Positions 42,452 to 52,291 of a stretch of 64,000 nucleotides of DNA are shown in pieces (positions within the stretch are counted from its first letter, which is position 1; each line of letters begins with the position of its first letter). Source of the stretch: Shinella pollutisoli (GTDB taxonomy: Bacteria; Pseudomonadota; Alphaproteobacteria; Rhizobiales; Rhizobiaceae). The notes below the pieces were generated by a model. It worked only from the letters and a program-made list of their open reading frames with translations. It made no database searches and had not been told where the DNA came from. The position numbers were made by a program, and so were the translations under genes. The stretch spans positions 1 through 64,000 of the forward strand of contig NZ_JANFDG010000031.1 of assembly GCF_024609765.1 (NCBI RefSeq). The letters are read 5' to 3'.

Positions 42452-44233
42452 ATGACCATCCGACAGCTTTCAGAAACCCTCATCAACCGGATCGCCGCCG
42501 GCGAGGTGATCGAACGGCCGGCGAGCGCCGCCAAGGAACTCATCGAGAATGCCGTCGACGCGGGCGCGACCCGCATCGAGATCGCGACGGCCGGCGGCGG
42601 CAAGGCGCTGCTCCGGGTAACGGACAACGGCTGCGGCATGGCGCCCGCCGACCTCGAGATGGCGATCCGCCGGCACTGCACCTCCAAGCTCGAGGACGAC
42701 CTCGCCGACATCCGCACGCTCGGCTTCCGCGGCGAGGCGCTGCCCTCGATCGGCTCAGTCGCGAAGCTCTCGCTGCTCAGCCGCACGGCCGAGGCGGGCG
42801 AAGGGGCGGAGATCAGCGTGACCGGCGGCAAGGTCGGTCCGGTCCGGCCGGCGGCGGCCAACCGCGGCACGGTGGTGGAGGTGCGCGACCTGTTCTTCGC
42901 GACGCCCGCGCGGCTGAAATTCCTGAAGAGCGAGAAGGCGGAGGCGTCGGCCATCTCCGACGTGGTGCGCCGCATGGCGCTCGCCTTCCCGGCCGTGCGC
43001 TTCGTGCTGTCGGGCTCCGACCGCTCGACGCTGGAGTTCCCGGCGACCGGCGCCGACCGGCTGGCGCGCATCGGCCAGGTGCTCGGCCGCGATTTCCGCG
43101 ACAACGCGATCGAGATCGACGCCGCGCGCGAGGACGTACGGCTCACCGGCTTTGCCGGCGTTCCGACCTTCAACCGCGGCAACAGCCTCAACCAGTTCGC
43201 CTTCGTCAACGGCCGGCCGGTGCAGGACAAGCTCGTCTGGTCGGCGCTGCGCGCGGCCTATGCGGAGACGATCCCGCAGGGGCGCTATCCGGTCGCGGTC
43301 TTGTGGATCGACGTCGACCCGGCGCTGGTCGACGTCAACGTGCATCCGGCGAAGTCCGACGTGCGCTTCCGCGATCCGGGCCTCGTGCGCGGCCTGATCG
43401 TCGGCGCGATCCGCGAGGCGCTCGCGCGCGACGGCGACCGCGCCTCGACCACGGGGGCCTCCGGCCTGATGCGCGCCTTCCGGCCCGAGGCGGCCCGGCC
43501 CGCAGCGCCCTGGACGCCTTCCGCCTCGCCCTGGCGCCCCTTCGAGGCGCCGGTCGCGCTTCGCGAGCGGCAGGCGGATTTTTCCGGATTCGCCGCGCCT
43601 TCCGCCCGCAGCGAGCCGGCGGCCGCGGCATCCGTCGAGGCGGAGCCCGTCCGCCATCCGCTGGGCGCGGCGCGCGCGCAGCTTCACGAGAACTACATCG
43701 TCGCCCAGACGGAGGACGGGCTGGTGATCGTCGACCAGCACGCCGCGCACGAGCGCCTCGTCTTCGAGGCGATGCGGCAGGCGCTCCATTCCCGGCCGGT
43801 GCCGGCGCAGGCGCTGCTGATCCCGGAGATCGTCGACCTGCCGGAGGAGGACTGCGACCGGCTCCTCGCGCATGCGGCGGAGTTCGCGCAGCTCGGCCTC
43901 GGCATCGAGCGGTTCGGGCCTGGCGCCGTCGCCGTGCGCGAGACGCCGGCCATGCTCGGCGAGATGGACGCGGCGGGGCTCGTGCGCCAGCTCGCCGACG
44001 AGCTTGCCGAATGGGACACGGCGAGCGGGCTGAAGAACCGGCTCGAATACCTCGCCGCCACGATGGCCTGCCACGGCTCGGTGCGCTCCGGGCGGCGCAT
44101 GCGGCCGGAGGAGATGAACGCGCTGCTGCGCCAGATGGAGGCGACGCCCGGCTCCGGCCAGTGCAATCACGGCCGGCCGACCTATATCGAGCTGAAGCTC
44201 GCCGACATCGAGCGGCTGTTCGGGCGGAGCTGA
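42452..44233 (+). CDS. mutL: DNA mismatch repair protein MutL
   Basis: A 593-residue MutL. The N-terminal GHKL ATPase has [30 protein letters not shown] (residues 11-40), DNGCGM and [13 protein letters not shown]. The [12 protein letters not shown] and [13 protein letters not shown] motifs lie at the C-terminus. The endonuclease metal-binding motif DQHA-x2-E-x4-E is present at about residues 428-439, as expected in bacteria without MutH, so this MutL should nick DNA itself. The ATG at 42452 ([10 protein letters not shown]) was chosen. A long variable linker (about 345-410, Ala/Pro/Arg rich) joins the two halves. Confidence 0.96.
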   Translation: MTIRQLSETLINRIAAGEVIERPASAAKELIENAVDAGATRIEIATAGGGKALLRVTDNGCGMAPADLEMAIRRHCTSKLEDDLADIRTLGFRGEALPSIGSVAKLSLLSRTAEAGEGAEISVTGGKVGPVRPAAANRGTVVEVRDLFFATPARLKFLKSEKAEASAISDVVRRMALAFPAVRFVLSGSDRSTLEFPATGADRLARIGQVLGRDFRDNAIEIDAAREDVRLTGFAGVPTFNRGNSLNQFAFVNGRPVQDKLVWSALRAAYAETIPQGRYPVAVLWIDVDPALVDVNVHPAKSDVRFRDPGLVRGLIVGAIREALARDGDRASTTGASGLMRAFRPEAARPAAPWTPSASPWRPFEAPVALRERQADFSGFAAPSARSEPAAAASVEAEPVRHPLGAARAQLHENYIVAQTEDGLVIVDQHAAHERLVFEAMRQALHSRPVPAQALLIPEIVDLPEEDCDRLLAHAAEFAQLGLGIERFGPGAVAVRETPAMLGEMDAAGLVRQLADELAEWDTASGLKNRLEYLAATMACHGSVRSGRRMRPEEMNALLRQMEATPGSGQCNHGRPTYIELKLADIERLFGRS

Positions 44234-44313
44234 CCTCCATGTGGCTGCGAAAAGGCTGGATATTTGCCGGCCGCCGGGATATGGCACCAGAACGACAACG
44301 ACGGAAGACGACG

Positions 44314-44544
44314 ATGAACCGGTTGGAAGGACGCGCAAGCCGCGAGGCGAAGATCCGCTATCTCGACGGTGATTTCCAGATCCTGATGCCCGGCTCCCAC
44401 GTCGTCTGCGCCGTCACCGGCGAGACGATCCCGATCGACGAACTGCGCTACTGGAGCGTCGCCCGCCAGGAGCCCTACGCCAGCGCCGCCGCCTCGCTGG
44501 AGGCGGAAAAGCGCGCGGGAGCCCTGCCGAACCAGCGGCGCTGA
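44314..44544 (+). CDS. DUF2093 domain protein
   Basis: A 76-residue protein starting MNRLEGRASREAKIRYLDGDFQILMPGSHVVCAVTGETIPIDELRYWSVARQEPYA, here recognisable by the blocks YLDGDFQI, PGSHVVCAVTGE and LRYWSVARQE, which define DUF2093 (PF09866) in alphaproteobacteria. The single Cys before TGE is conserved in my memory of the family. Function unknown. It begins 80 bases after mutL on the same strand. Confidence 0.9.
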   Translation: MNRLEGRASREAKIRYLDGDFQILMPGSHVVCAVTGETIPIDELRYWSVARQEPYASAAASLEAEKRAGALPNQRR

Positions 44545-44612
44545 GGTTCTTCCTTTTCCGGCGGCGGACGCCTCGCCTGCGAGAGCGGGACCATCGCATA
44601 TCAGGTTTTCGG

Positions 44613-44736
44613 CCCCTCATCCGGCCTGCCGGCTACCTTCTCCCCGCAAGCGGGGCGAAGGAGATATGCCGCACCGTTTTCCCTTGTCCGGATCCTGCGC
44701 AGGGCACGTCCCCTCTCCCCGCTTGCGGGGAGAGGG
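44613..44736. repeat. Palindromic repeat copy plus strong hairpin
   Basis: 44613-44672 is a full copy of the CTCATCCGGCC element ending in GAGATATGCCGC, as at 32.5 kb. At 44711-44736, CCCTCTCCCCGC pairs perfectly with GCGGGGAGAGGG across a TT spacer. The region separates the plus-strand DUF2093 gene from the convergent lpxK and may terminate both. Confidence 0.75.
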
Positions 44737-44780
44737 TTAGGGTGAGGGGGCGGGAGATCGACGACAGGCGGGTCGCCTTC

Positions 44781-45821
44781 CTACCGCCCCGCAACCCGCT
44801 GCAGCTTGCGCCGGCGGGCGGCGGCGATGGCGGCGTCGATGATCGCGTCGGGGGCCTTCGGGTCGTCGAAGCGGATTTCCACCTCGATCACCCGGCTCTT
44901 CTCCTTCAGCTCCTCCGAACGGCCGTGGCCGCCGGCAAGCCGCACGCTGTCCTTCGCCGTCGTCACCAGCCGGTAGCCGAGCGCCTCGGCATGGTCGAGG
45001 ATCTCCTCCACCTCGTCGTCGCTGAGGTGATGGTGGTCGGGGAAGCCGCGCGTGACGTAGAGATGCGCGCCCGTCTCCGTGACGGTGCGGAAGAACTTCT
45101 CGTTGTCGGCGATGCCGGACCAGGCCATCACCACTTCGCCGTCGAGATCGTCCGCCCCGACCGTCTCCAGCGTCGCGGCATAGATGCCCTTGCCGGCGCG
45201 CGCGGCCTGGCGGATCAGCCTATCGGCGGCGTCGCCGTCGCCGATCGCAAGCAGCGCGTCGGCCTGGCGGATCTGCTCGCGGATCGGCGCGCGCACCGGG
45301 CCGGCCGGCACGAGATGGCCGTTGCCGATGCCGCGGCGCGTGTCGATGACGAGGAGCGCATAGTCGAAGGTAAGCCGCGCGCTCTGGAAGCCGTCGTCCA
45401 TGATGATGAGGTCGGCCCCCTCCTCCACCAGCTTCTGTGCCCCCTTCACCCGCTTGCGGGAAATGACCGTCAGCGCCTCGCGGGCAAGCAGCAGCGGCTC
45501 GTCGCCGACGGCGCGGGCGCGATGGTGGTGCGGGTCGACCACGGTGGTGACGTCGAGCGAGCCGCCGTAGCCGCGCGACAGGAAGCCGGGCTTCAGCCCG
45601 CGGGCCTTGGCGGCCTTGGCGAGCGCGATCGCCGTCGGCGTCTTGCCGGCGCCGCCGACCGTGAAATTGCCGACGCAGATGACCGGCACCGGGACGCCCG
45701 CGCGGCGGCCCTTGCGCATGCGCCGCCCGGCGACGAGCCCGTAGAGTCCCGCAAGCGGCCAGAGCGCACGGGCGCGCCAGTCTGGCTTCGTCCACCAGAA
45801 GGGCGGGGCCTCACTGACCAT
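44781..45821 (-). CDS. lpxK: Tetraacyldisaccharide 4'-kinase
   Basis: LpxK phosphorylates the 4' position of the lipid A disaccharide at the inner membrane. The 346-residue protein has an N-terminal hydrophobic segment (about 17-31), the P-loop [15 protein letters not shown] (residues 48-62), [18 protein letters not shown] and [15 protein letters not shown] with the catalytic Asp-Asp, all as in LpxK. It overlaps the end of the HAD gene by 11 bases and closes a six-gene minus-strand set that begins at pmbA. Confidence 0.95.
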   Translation of the reverse strand: MVSEAPPFWWTKPDWRARALWPLAGLYGLVAGRRMRKGRRAGVPVPVICVGNFTVGGAGKTPTAIALAKAAKARGLKPGFLSRGYGGSLDVTTVVDPHHHRARAVGDEPLLLAREALTVISRKRVKGAQKLVEEGADLIIMDDGFQSARLTFDYALLVIDTRRGIGNGHLVPAGPVRAPIREQIRQADALLAIGDGDAADRLIRQAARAGKGIYAATLETVGADDLDGEVVMAWSGIADNEKFFRTVTETGAHLYVTRGFPDHHHLSDDEVEEILDHAEALGYRLVTTAKDSVRLAGGHGRSEELKEKSRVIEVEIRFDDPKAPDAIIDAAIAAARRRKLQRVAGR

Positions 45822-46539
45822 GGGACCCGACGCCGGGCATCAGCGCCATGAGTTCGGTGATGTCGTTGAGGCAATAGTCGGACGCCGCGGCGAGCGTTTC
45901 GCGCGAGCCTGTGCCGGTGAGCACGGCGACGGTGAGCCCGGCGCCGGCGTTGCGGCCCATGTGCAGGTCGTGGTTGTTGTCGCCGACGACGGCGACCTGG
46001 TGCGGTTCGAGCCCCGTCGCCGCGCAGAAGCCGAGCACCATGCCGGGCTCCGGCTTGGTGCCGAAGCCGCTGTCGTAGCCGGCGACGTAGTCGAGCCGGC
46101 CGGAAAAGCCGAAGCGGTCGGCGGTCGCGCGGATCGAGGCCTCGTTGTCGCTGGAGGCGACGCCGAGCCGGTAGCCGCGCGTGCCCAGCGTCTCGAAGAA
46201 GACCGCAAGGTCGGTGACGGCGACGGCGAGTGCCGCCGAATTGGCGAAGAGCCCGTCGAAGATCACCGAGAGCTCGCCCACCGTGAAGGGCGCGCCGGCG
46301 GCGACCATACCCTCGGCAATCTCCACCGTGTTGCCGGCGGCGAGCAGGCTGTCGGGCGTGACGTAGCCGCTGTCGGGGTCCATGCCGCCGGCGACGAGCA
46401 GGCGGCGGGCGAGCACCTCGTCGCCGCGCGCGGCGATCCGGGCAAGCTCGCGGTTCACCGGCACCCAGCTGCGGGCATAGTCGAGCAGCGTGCCGTCCTT
46501 GTCGAAGAGGATGCCGGCGATCGTCGCGGTCTTCGTCAT
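45811..46539 (-). CDS. HAD superfamily phosphatase (phosphoglycolate phosphatase-like)
   Basis: A 242-residue HAD hydrolase. Motif I is [12 protein letters not shown] (Asp13 and Asp15), motif [11 protein letters not shown], and motifs III/IV are [17 protein letters not shown] with [18 protein letters not shown]. Its cap domain is helical (type C1). Substrate is not evident; position between waaA and lpxK suggests, but does not show, a link to lipopolysaccharide (for example a Kdo- or sugar-phosphate). It overlaps lpxK and starts 15 bases after waaA. Confidence 0.87.
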   Translation of the reverse strand: MTKTATIAGILFDKDGTLLDYARSWVPVNRELARIAARGDEVLARRLLVAGGMDPDSGYVTPDSLLAAGNTVEIAEGMVAAGAPFTVGELSVIFDGLFANSAALAVAVTDLAVFFETLGTRGYRLGVASSDNEASIRATADRFGFSGRLDYVAGYDSGFGTKPEPGMVLGFCAATGLEPHQVAVVGDNNHDLHMGRNAGAGLTVAVLTGTGSRETLAAASDYCLNDITELMALMPGVGSHGQ

Positions 46540-46554
46540 CTCGGCGGTCCTTCC

Positions 46555-47868
46555 TCAGGAGGGCTGGCGGGGGTGGAGCCGCGCCTTCACGGTCAGCGGG
46601 TTGATATAGGGCTCCAGCCCCTTGATCGTCGCGCGCAGGGCGCCGCGCATCTCCTGCACGGTCTCCTGGCCGGCGTCGATCATCTGCCGGCGCACCGTAT
46701 CGTTCATCAGCAGATAATGCACGCCCTTCGCCAGCATCTCGACGTCGCGCACCATGCGGGCGCTGCCGTTGCGGGCGAGCATCTGGTAGCTCTCGCGGAA
46801 ATTCTGCACGTGGCCGCCCGACAGGATGGCGCAGCCGAGCATGGCCGGCTCCAGCGGGTTCTGCCCGCCCTGGCCGAACAGCGACTTGCCGACGAAGGCG
46901 ACCTCGGTCAGGCGCAGATAGAGGCCCATCTCGCCGATCGTGTCGCCGAGCAGGATGTCCGTCTCGGCCGTCACGGGATCGTTGCGGGTGCGCCGCGCAA
47001 CGGAAAGCCCGCGCGCCGCCAGCATGTCCTCGATCGCCGTCGCCCGCTCGGGATGGCGCGGCACGATGATGGTGAGCAGGCCGGTACGCTCCTTCAGCAC
47101 CCGGTGCACGTTGCCGGCGGCCGCCTCCTCGCCCTCGAAGGTGGAGATCGCCGCCCAGGTGCGGCGTGCGCCGATCTGCGCGCGATAGGCCTTCAGCACG
47201 GCCGGATCGGCCGGCGGCGCGTCGGTGTCGACCTTGAGGTTGCCGGAGACCTGGACGGGAAGCGCGCCCAGCGCCCGGAACCGCTCGGCATCGGCCTCCG
47301 ACTGGGCGATGACGAGGGCGAAATTCTCGAACAGCGCGTCGGCGAGCGCCGGGCGGCGCTTCCAGCGCTCGAAGGAGCGGTCGGAGAGCCGGCCGTTCAC
47401 CAGCACCTGCGGGATGTGGCGCGCGCCGAGCTCGAGGATGGTCATCGGCCAGATCTCGGATTCGGCGATGATGGCGAGGTCGGGATGCCAGTAGTCGAGG
47501 AAGCGGCTGACGGCGGGCTTCAGGTCGAGCGGCACGTACTGGTGGATGACGTCCTTGCCGAGCCGCTCGGCGGCGACGCGGGCCGAGGTGATCGTGCCCG
47601 TCGTCAGCACCACCGCGATGCCGCGCCGGCGCACCTCGGCGATCAGCGGCACCACCGCCACCGTCTCGCCGACGCTTGCCGCATGGAACCAGACGAGCGG
47701 GCCGGAGGGACGCTCGACGCTCGCCACGCCGTAGCGCTCGCGCCGGCGCGAGCGGTCCTCCTTGCCCTTGGCGACGCGCACCGCGAGATAGGGGCCGATC
47801 ACGGGATAGAGCGCGACCCCGCCCCAGCGGTAGAACGACAGCGCAAGGCGGGCGAACCGGCTGCTCAT
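46555..47868 (-). CDS. waaA: 3-deoxy-D-manno-octulosonic acid (Kdo) transferase
   Basis: WaaA transfers Kdo from CMP-Kdo to lipid A precursors. The 437-residue protein has an N-terminal membrane anchor (YRWGGVALYPVIGPYLAVRVAKGKE), then VWFHAASVGETVAVVPL with the catalytic Glu (near residue 68), TTGTITSA, IAESEIWPMTI, LVNGRLSDRS and the GT-B C-terminal half with FVGKSLFGQGGQNPLEPA. Number of Kdo units added is not deducible. It is 53 bases downstream of the DUF4170 gene. Confidence 0.95.
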   Translation of the reverse strand: MSSRFARLALSFYRWGGVALYPVIGPYLAVRVAKGKEDRSRRRERYGVASVERPSGPLVWFHAASVGETVAVVPLIAEVRRRGIAVVLTTGTITSARVAAERLGKDVIHQYVPLDLKPAVSRFLDYWHPDLAIIAESEIWPMTILELGARHIPQVLVNGRLSDRSFERWKRRPALADALFENFALVIAQSEADAERFRALGALPVQVSGNLKVDTDAPPADPAVLKAYRAQIGARRTWAAISTFEGEEAAAGNVHRVLKERTGLLTIIVPRHPERATAIEDMLAARGLSVARRTRNDPVTAETDILLGDTIGEMGLYLRLTEVAFVGKSLFGQGGQNPLEPAMLGCAILSGGHVQNFRESYQMLARNGSARMVRDVEMLAKGVHYLLMNDTVRRQMIDAGQETVQEMRGALRATIKGLEPYINPLTVKARLHPRQPS

Positions 47869-47921
47869 CGGCGCGGCACCTCGGTTGCGGCCATCGGGCG
47901 GGGGAAGGTCATCGGCCGGGG

Positions 47922-48158
47922 TCAGCCGTTCTGCGGGTCGAGCAGGCGGTGCATGTGCACGATGAAATAGCGCATGTGGGCATTGTCGACGGTCTGCTGC
48001 GCCTTCGCCTTCCAGGCGGTGAGCGCGGTCGCATAGTCGGGGAAGATGCCGACGATGTCGAGCTTGTCGAGGTCGCGGAATTCGATGTCCTTGAGCGTCG
48101 TCAGTTCGCCGCCGAAGACAAGGTGGAGTCGCTGCTTCGTGTCGCTTTTCTCGGTCAT
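47922..48158 (-). CDS. DUF4170 domain protein
   Basis: A 78-residue protein: RLHLVFGGELTTLKDIEFRDLDKLDIVGIFPDY, then ATALTAWKAKAQQTVDNAHMRYFIVHMHRLLDP. These blocks define the small alphaproteobacterial DUF4170 family, which is regularly found beside waaA and lpxK. Function unknown; it may assist Kdo or lipid A assembly. The ATG at 48158 was chosen over an upstream extension. Confidence 0.9.
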   Translation of the reverse strand: MTEKSDTKQRLHLVFGGELTTLKDIEFRDLDKLDIVGIFPDYATALTAWKAKAQQTVDNAHMRYFIVHMHRLLDPQNG

Positions 48159-48217
48159 GTCTTTTCTCGTTCTCAAGCGGAATCCGGCTGACGGTTTGCT
48201 GGATTCCGGGTCAAAGG

Positions 48218-49030
48218 TCAATGGCCGGCAAGGTGCCGGGACGCGTCGACGAGGCCGGGCAGCCGGGTGAGGCCGGCCGCGCAGAGCGTCTCGTGGCTGA
48301 CGGCCCGGCGATTATAGGTGAGCGCCTCGCCATCGAGCGTCGCGAGCCCGCCGCCCGCCTGCGCCAGGATCAGGTCGGCGGCGGCGAGGTCCCAGTCGTG
48401 CGCGTTGCGCTTGACGAGCGTGGCGTCGATGCGCCCGTCGGCGACCATGGCGAGGCGATAGGCGAGCGAGGGCACGTGCGCGATGCGCTGCACGTCGCCG
48501 AAGGCCTGCCGGTCGATGGCGTGGACCATGTCCTCGGGCGCGGCCATGCGCGTCGGGCGCGAGGCGTCGGGGGCAGTCGTGGAGACGGCGGCGCCGTTCT
48601 TCAGCGCCGCGCCGCCGGCCACCGCCGTGAACAGCTCGCCGAGCGCCGGCGCGAAGAGCACGCCCGCCACCGGCCGGCCGCCGTGGACGACGGCGGCGGA
48701 CACGCACCAGACGTCCTTGCCGGCGATGAAGGCGCGGGTGCCGTCGATCGGGTCGATGACGAAGACCGTCTCGCAATCGAGCCGGCGGGCGTCGTCGTCC
48801 GTCTCCTCCGACAGCCAGCCGTAGTTCGGCCGGGCCGAGAGCAGCTCCTTCTTGAGGATGTCGTTGGCGGCGAAGTCGGCGGCACTCACCGGCGAGCGGC
48901 CGCCGTTCTTCCACCAGACGTCCGGCGCCTTGCGGAAGAAGTCGAGCGCACGCGCGCCCGCGAGCCTCGCCGCCCCGGTCAGCAGGTCGAGGTCGGCGGT
49001 CCAGTCCGTAGGCGCGGGATGAAGCGTCAT
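48218..49030 (-). CDS. Inositol monophosphatase family protein (CysQ-like)
   Basis: A 270-residue Li-sensitive phosphatase fold. KNGGRSPVSAADFAAND, WLSEETDDD (metal Glu), VFVIDPIDGTRAFIAG (DPxDGT near residues 91-96) and HDWDLAAADLILAQAGG are the metal-binding and signature motifs. It resembles 3'(2'),5'-bisphosphate nucleotidase CysQ, which clears PAP from sulfate assimilation, although inositol-type activity is also possible. It starts four bases after pmbA and shares its transcript. Confidence 0.88.
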   Translation of the reverse strand: MTLHPAPTDWTADLDLLTGAARLAGARALDFFRKAPDVWWKNGGRSPVSAADFAANDILKKELLSARPNYGWLSEETDDDARRLDCETVFVIDPIDGTRAFIAGKDVWCVSAAVVHGGRPVAGVLFAPALGELFTAVAGGAALKNGAAVSTTAPDASRPTRMAAPEDMVHAIDRQAFGDVQRIAHVPSLAYRLAMVADGRIDATLVKRNAHDWDLAAADLILAQAGGGLATLDGEALTYNRRAVSHETLCAAGLTRLPGLVDASRHLAGH

Positions 49031-49034
49031 GGCC

Positions 49035-50381
49035 TCACGTCCCGGCCAGCGTCATGCCCTCGATGGCGAGCGTCGGGGCGGCGGCGCCGAAGCCGCGGTC
49101 GATGTCGTTTGCGGGGGTGATGCGAAGGAACATGTCCTTGAGGTTGGAGGCGATGGTGACCTCCGAGACCGGGAAGGTGAGCTCGCCGTTCTCGATCCAG
49201 TAGCCGGAGGCGCCGCGGCTGTATTCGCCCGTCACCATGTTGACGCCCTGGCCGATCAGCTCGGTGACGTAGAGGCCGGTGCCGACGGCGCGGATCAGCT
49301 CTTCCGGGGAGATGTCGCCGGGCTCCAGCGCGAGGTTGGTCGAGGCCGGGTTGACCGCCGTGCCGCCGCGAACGCCGCGGCCGTTGGTCGAAAGCCCGAG
49401 CTCGCGCGCGGTCGAGGTGGAGAGGAACCAGTGCTTGAGCACGCCGTCCTCGATCATCGCCAGCCTGCGGCCGGTGACGCCCTCACCGTCGAAGGGGCGC
49501 GAGGAGGGGCCGCGCACGATCAGCGGGTCGTCGGTGACGGTGAGGCCGGCCTTCAGCACCTGCTCGCCCATGCGGTCGCGCAGGAAGCTCGTCTTGCGGG
49601 CGACGGAAGCGCCGTTGATGGCGCCGGCGATATGGCCGGCGATGCCGCGCGCCACGCGCGGGTCGTAGACGACGGTGACGTTCCTCGCCGTCGGCACCTG
49701 GCGCGGGTTGAGGCGACGCACGGCGCGCGCGGCGGCCTCGCGGCCGATCTCCTCCGCCGCGCGCAGCTCGGCGAAATAGAGGTTGCTGTCGAAGTCGTAG
49801 TCGCGCTCCATCTTCGTGCCCTCGCCGGCGATCACGCTGACGGAGCGGCCGAAGCGGCTCGCCATGTACGAGCCGGAGAAGCCGTGCGAGGTGGCGAGCA
49901 CCAGCCCGCCCATGCCGGCCGATGCGCCCGCGCCGCCGGAATTGGTGACGCCGGAGACGGCGAGGGCTGCGGCCTCGGCGGCAAGCGCGGCCTCGGTCAG
50001 CTGCTCGGCGGAGGCCTCGGTCGGGTCGAAGAGGTCGAGGTCCGGCCAGTTCCGGGCGAGGTCCCTCTCGTCGGCGAGCGTGGCGAAGGGGTCTTCCGGC
50101 GAGGCCTTCGCCATGGCGACGGCGCGCTCGGCGAGCGTCTTCAGGTCGAAGCCCGGATTGGCCGAGACGCTCGCCACGCGGCGGCCGACGAAGACGCGCA
50201 GCGAGAAGTCGTCGCTTTCGGACGCCTCCGTGCCCTCAACCTTGCCGAGGCGTACGCTGACGGAGCGCGACCGGCCGCGCACGACCACCGCGTCGGCGGC
50301 ATCCGCACCCGCCGCGACCGCCCGGTCGATGAGCTCGCCGGCGCGCGCGAGAAGGCTTGCGGAATCGATCGTCTCTGACAT
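49035..50381 (-). CDS. pmbA: TldD/PmbA family metallopeptidase subunit PmbA (TldE)
   Basis: A 448-residue PmbA-type subunit. SVSVRLGKVEGTEASESDDFSLRVFVGRRVASVS is at the N-terminus. VTVVYDPRVARGIAGHIAGAINGASVARKTSFLRDRMGEQV and GVNMVTGEYSRGASGYWIENGELTFPVSEVTIASNLKDMF are family marks. PmbA lacks the HExxH zinc motif, which belongs to its partner TldD; none is seen here. The pair trims peptides such as microcin precursors and CcdA. TldD is not in the window. It is the first gene of the minus-strand set that leads to lpxK. Confidence 0.93.
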   Translation of the reverse strand: MSETIDSASLLARAGELIDRAVAAGADAADAVVVRGRSRSVSVRLGKVEGTEASESDDFSLRVFVGRRVASVSANPGFDLKTLAERAVAMAKASPEDPFATLADERDLARNWPDLDLFDPTEASAEQLTEAALAAEAAALAVSGVTNSGGAGASAGMGGLVLATSHGFSGSYMASRFGRSVSVIAGEGTKMERDYDFDSNLYFAELRAAEEIGREAAARAVRRLNPRQVPTARNVTVVYDPRVARGIAGHIAGAINGASVARKTSFLRDRMGEQVLKAGLTVTDDPLIVRGPSSRPFDGEGVTGRRLAMIEDGVLKHWFLSTSTARELGLSTNGRGVRGGTAVNPASTNLALEPGDISPEELIRAVGTGLYVTELIGQGVNMVTGEYSRGASGYWIENGELTFPVSEVTIASNLKDMFLRITPANDIDRGFGAAAPTLAIEGMTLAGT

Positions 50382-50491
50382 GACTTGGCCTTTCTTTGCT
50401 GACCCATTTATTGTGCGCCGACACGGGCATCAAGGGCGGCGCCGCCGATTTTTGCCCGCCGCCAGCAGCCCCCCGAAGGATGCCATCCCGC

Positions 50492-52288
50492 ATGTCCTAC
50501 ACGCACAGCGCCTATTACGAAGTCCTTCTCATGCTGGGCGGAGCCCTGCTTGCCGCGCCGCTGTTCAAGCGGCTCGGGCTCGGCACGATCCTCGGCTATC
50601 TCGCCGCCGGCGTGGTGATAGGGCCGCTCCTGCACCAGATCCGCGACGGCGAGGAGATCCTGAACGTCTCCGAGCTCGGCGTCGTCTTCCTGCTCTTCCT
50701 CATCGGCCTGGAGCTGAAGCCGTCGAGGCTGTGGTCGATGCGGCACGACATCTTCATCCTCGGCATCGCGCAGGTGGCGGCGACGGGCTGCGCGCTGGCG
50801 GGGCTCGCCTGGCTGTCGGGACTGGCCGACGCGCCGGGCGCGCTGATCGTCGGCTTCGGCCTGGCGCTCTCCTCCACCGCCTTCGCGCTGCAGATCCTCG
50901 ACGAGAGCGGCGACACCAACCGGCCCTACGGGCGGCGCGCCTTCTCGCTGCTGCTGCTGCAGGACCTGGCGATCGTGCCGCTGCTCGCGCTCATCCCGCT
51001 TCTCGCCGAGCAGGCGCCGCAGGACCCGACCACCGCCTTCGAGGACTTCCTGATCGCCGTCGCCGCCATCGCCGCGCTGCTCGTCGCCGGGCGCTACCTG
51101 CTCAACCCGCTGTTCCAGGTGATCGCCCGGACCGGCGCGCGCGAGGCGATGATCGCCGCCGCCCTATTCGTCGTGCTCGCCGCCGCCACGCTGCTGCAGA
51201 TGGCCGGGCTGTCGATGGCCATGGGCGCCTTCCTCGCCGGCGTGCTGCTGGCCGATTCTTCCTACCGCCACGAATTGCAGGCGGACGTCGAACCCTTTCG
51301 CGGCATCCTGCTGGCGCTCTTCTTCATGGCCGTCGGCCTGTCGCTGCATGTCGACGTCATCCTGTCGAGCTGGGCGATCATCCTCGTCGCCACGCCCGTG
51401 ATGATGGTGGTCAAGGGCACGCTGATCTACGGCCTCTGCCGGCTGGCGGGCTCGCCGCACCGCGACGCGCTGCGCATCGCGCTCGTGCTGCCGCAGGGCG
51501 GCGAGTTCGGCTTCGTGCTGTTCACCGCCGCCGCGGGGGGCGGCATCTTCCCGCAAAGCTTCGCCTCGCTGCTGATCGCCATCGTCACCGTGTCGATGGC
51601 GCTGACGCCGCTCGCCGCCGGGCTCACGCGCTTCCTGCGCAGCGAGGAGACGCGCGAGGAGATGGAGGAGGATTTCGACGGGGCCGGCGCGGACGTGCTG
51701 ATGATCGGCTTCTCCCGCTTCGGCCAGATCGCCGCGCAGGTGCTGCTCGCCGGCGGGCGCGAGGTGACGGTGATCGATTCGTCCACTGAGCGCGTCCGCC
51801 AGGCGGCGAATTTCGGCTTCCGCATCTATTTCGGCGACGGCACGCGCAAGGACGTGCTCAATGCCGCCGGCATCGAGCGGGTGAGGATCGTCGCCGTCTG
51901 CACCCACCGCAAGGAGACCACCGACCGCATCGTCGACCTCGTGCAGGCGGAATATCCGAACGCCGAGATCTTCGCCCGCTCCTACGACCGCATCCACACG
52001 CTGTCGCTGCGGGCGCGCGGCGTCGGCTACGAGATCCGCGAGACCTTCGAATCCGGCCTGCTGTTCGGCCGCAAGACGCTGGAGGCGCTGGAGCACGACG
52101 AGGAGAGCGCGCAGGCGATCGCCGACGACATCCGCCGCCGCGACGAGGCGCGGCTGGAACTGCAGGCGGCCGAGGGGATTTCCGCCGGGCGGCACATGCT
52201 GCATTCCAGCCCGGTGCGGCCCGAGCCGCTCCTCAAGCCGAAGCGCAAGGCGCAGGCCGGCCTGGAGGGCGAGAAGGCGGCGCCATAG
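50492..52288 (+). CDS. Kef-type (CPA2) monovalent cation:proton antiporter
   Basis: A 598-residue protein: about 12-13 membrane helices (residues 8-390; YEVLLMLGGALLAAPLFKRLGLGTILGYLAAGVVIGP; GFGLALSSTAFALQIL; GAFLAGVLLADS) and a C-terminal RCK/TrkA-N domain (about 408-525; VLMIGFSRFGQIAAQVLLAGGREVTVID). This is KefB/KefC architecture for glutathione-gated or constitutive K+/H+ exchange. No KefF/KefG ancillary oxidoreductase gene is adjacent. ATG 50492 was used; ATG 50480 is an alternative. It is divergent from pmbA. Confidence 0.9.
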   Translation: MSYTHSAYYEVLLMLGGALLAAPLFKRLGLGTILGYLAAGVVIGPLLHQIRDGEEILNVSELGVVFLLFLIGLELKPSRLWSMRHDIFILGIAQVAATGCALAGLAWLSGLADAPGALIVGFGLALSSTAFALQILDESGDTNRPYGRRAFSLLLLQDLAIVPLLALIPLLAEQAPQDPTTAFEDFLIAVAAIAALLVAGRYLLNPLFQVIARTGAREAMIAAALFVVLAAATLLQMAGLSMAMGAFLAGVLLADSSYRHELQADVEPFRGILLALFFMAVGLSLHVDVILSSWAIILVATPVMMVVKGTLIYGLCRLAGSPHRDALRIALVLPQGGEFGFVLFTAAAGGGIFPQSFASLLIAIVTVSMALTPLAAGLTRFLRSEETREEMEEDFDGAGADVLMIGFSRFGQIAAQVLLAGGREVTVIDSSTERVRQAANFGFRIYFGDGTRKDVLNAAGIERVRIVAVCTHRKETTDRIVDLVQAEYPNAEIFARSYDRIHTLSLRARGVGYEIRETFESGLLFGRKTLEALEHDEESAQAIADDIRRRDEARLELQAAEGISAGRHMLHSSPVRPEPLLKPKRKAQAGLEGEKAAP

Positions 52289-52291
52289 GCC

